Origin: Meandrina meandrites
Lineage: Eukaryota; Cnidaria; Anthozoa; Scleractinia; Meandrinidae
DNA length: 64,000 nucleotides
NCBI GenBank assembly: GCA_963693305.1
Contig: OY855908.1
Coordinates: forward strand, 21,072,493-21,136,492
Direction of reading: 5' to 3'
Shown: piece after piece, positions 63,254 through 64,000 of the stretch
Numbering within the stretch: the first letter of the stretch is position 1
Layout: each line of letters starts with the position of its first letter
Notes under the pieces: generated by a model
Seen by the model: the letters and a program-made list of their open reading frames with translations, nothing else
Told to the model about the DNA's origin: nothing
Database searches by the model: none
Program-made: the position numbers and the translations under genes

Positions 63254-64000
63254 GAATCTGAAATTTTTTTGAAATTGGGCTCTCTTGGTGAAAATCGCTG
63301 CAAATGCGCTGCCCGAGCTGAGAACATGCCAAAATGAATTTTCCAGGCCGAGTCTGAAATTTTATTGAAATTGGGCTCTCTTTGTGAAAATCGCTGCAAA
63401 TGCGCTGCCCGAGCTGAGAACATGCCAAAATGAATTTTCCAGGCCGAAACTGAAATTTTTTTGAAATTCGGCTCTCTTTTTGAAAATCGCTGCAAATGCG
63501 CTGCCCGAGCTGAGTACATGCCAAAATGAATTTTCCAGGCCGAATCTGAAATTTTTTTGAAATTGGGCTCTCTTGGTGAAAATCGCTGCAAATGCGCTGC
63601 CCGAGCTGAGAACATGCCAAAATGAATTTTCCAGGCCGAATCTGAAATTTTTTTGAAATTGGGCTCTCTTGGTGAAAATCGCTGCAAATGCGCTGCCCGA
63701 GCTGAGAACATGCCAAAATGAATTTTTCATGCCGAATCTGAAATTTTTTATAAATTCGGCTCTCTTGGTGAAAATCGCTGCAAATGCGCTGCCCGAGCTG
63801 AGAACATGCCAAAATGAATTTTCCAGGCCGAATCTGAAATTTTTTGGAAATTGGGCTCTGTTGGTGAAAATCGCAGCAAATGCGCTGCCCGAGCTGAGAA
63901 CATGCCAAAATGAATTTTCCAGGCCGAATCTGAAATTTTTTTGAAATTCGGCTCTGTTGGTGAAAATCGCTACAAATGCGCTGCCCGAGCTGAGAACATG
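63247..64000 (+). repeat. Block X copy 5, cut by the window end
   Basis: Begins at CAGGGCC (63247-63253), with CTCTTTTTG at 63474, then TTTTTCATGCC, an A monomer, a B monomer with CGCAGC and a C monomer with CGCTAC. The window stops inside the CGCTAC monomer, so the remaining monomers expected from copy 4 are not visible. Confidence 0.78.

Larger units (their letters stand above)
1..64000 (+). repeat. 96-bp satellite DNA array filling the window
   Basis: The sequence is a head-to-tail array of a 96-bp monomer, about 666 full copies plus a 63-bp partial copy at 63938-64000. Positions 1-96 can serve as the reference monomer. In order it holds a T-rich start, a TCGGCTCTCTTGGTG segment, TGAAAATCGCTGCAAATG, a GC-rich core GCGCTGCCCGAGCTGAG, AACATGCC, AAAATGAATTTT, and CCAGGCCGAATCTGAAATT. 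The reading phase is constant from 1 to 31680, shifts by +2 at one 98-bp copy, and shifts back by 1 at one 95-bp copy near 56.1 kb. All copies lie on the same strand. GC is about 43% (41 of 96 in the reference copy), with five CpGs per monomer. No unique sequence interrupts the array, so the usual intergenic stretches do not exist here. Known families of this kind sit in centromeric or other constitutive heterochromatin; that location is an inference. Neither array edge is in the window. Confidence 0.98.
58082..64000 (+). repeat. Right satellite domain, resembles the left domain
   Basis: A' monomers return near 58.18 and 58.28 kb and the CGCTAC tag near 59.07 kb. From about 58.47 kb the order of variants follows that at 0.87 kb at an offset of 57,601 bp (600 monomers plus the net 1-bp shift). 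From about 60.8 kb it follows 18.6-21.9 kb at an offset of 42,145 bp. It contains the fourth superblock copy and the start of a fifth block X copy. The array continues beyond the window end. Confidence 0.75.

Noticed and set aside
1..64000. CRISPR array
   Set aside because: The unit repeats over its full 96 bp with no variable spacers between conserved repeats.
1..64000. CENP-B box
   Set aside because: I looked for TTCG followed by the spaced A and CGGG pattern on both strands of the monomer. TTCGGCTCTCTTGG and TTCGGCCTGGAAAA do not fit.
1..64000. Transposon or LTR insertion, rRNA, tRNA, telomeric repeat
   Set aside because: No break in the 96-bp periodicity longer than 2 bp was found, so there is no room for any insert.
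1..64000. Bacterial origin (tandem-repeat surface protein or TAL-like gene)
   Set aside because: The repeats fill 64 kb with several frames open at once and no flanking genes, operons or Shine-Dalgarno context. This is typical of eukaryotic satellite DNA.
1..64000. 48-bp ancestral half-unit
   Set aside because: The two halves of the monomer do not align convincingly. Only short CGCTGC and GAAAT-type similarities exist.
1..64000. Phased A-tracts causing curved DNA
   Set aside because: A/T tracts occur near monomer positions 26, 37, 66 and 74, but the spacing is irregular and I cannot compute curvature here.

Overview
The whole 64-kb window is one uninterrupted array of satellite DNA. It is built from about 666 head-to-tail copies of a 96-bp monomer, all in the same orientation, with a 63-bp partial copy at the right end. 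I find no gene, RNA gene, transposon, CRISPR array or unique-sequence island. The monomer is about 43% GC and keeps its CpG sites. An array of this size, with nested higher-order repeats (HORs), points to a eukaryotic chromosome, probably a centromeric, pericentromeric or other heterochromatic block. The sequence does not identify the species, and I do not recognise the monomer as a named satellite.

Monomers differ at roughly two dozen diagnostic positions, and I use these to name types by the bases just after GAAATT. A has TTTTATAAATTCGG. A' has TTTTATAATTTCGG. B has TTTTGGAAATTGGG, always linked to CTCTGTTGG and CGCAGC. C has TTTTTGAAATTCGG. D has TTTTTGAAATTGGG. D' has TTTTTGAATTTCGG. E has TTATTGAAATTGGG, usually followed by CTCTCTTTG. 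F has TTTTTTAAATTGGG. Other tags are GAGTAC/GAGAAC, CGAGGTGAG, CCATAATG, AAAACGAAT, CAGGTCGAG, CCATGCC and CAGGGCC.

Layout. The left domain (1-27840) and the right domain (58082-64000) share tags such as CGCTAC, CCATGCC and A'. They contain four copies of a 3.3-5.0 kb superblock (2111-5460, 11135-14676, 16127-21108, 59712-63253) and five copies of a roughly 1-kb block that follows a CAGGGCC tag. The central domain (27841-58081) lacks CGCTAC and CCATGCC as far as I can see. It is built from 288-bp trimers, 864-bp nine-mers and larger assemblies of these. Exact or near-exact local duplications of 1, 8, 9, 11, 16 and 31 monomers occur across the array, as expected from unequal crossing-over and gene conversion.

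Only two monomers depart from 96 bp: a 98-bp copy at 31681-31778 and a 95-bp copy at 56067-56161. Because 96 is divisible by three and most monomers lack stop triplets on the minus strand, very long open frames appear there, up to about 5000 codons. They follow from the repeat arithmetic and are not annotated as genes. The points most worth following up are the HOR architecture, a dyad at the monomer junction that one C/G difference switches on or off, the near-absence of indels, and identifiable recombination junctions.
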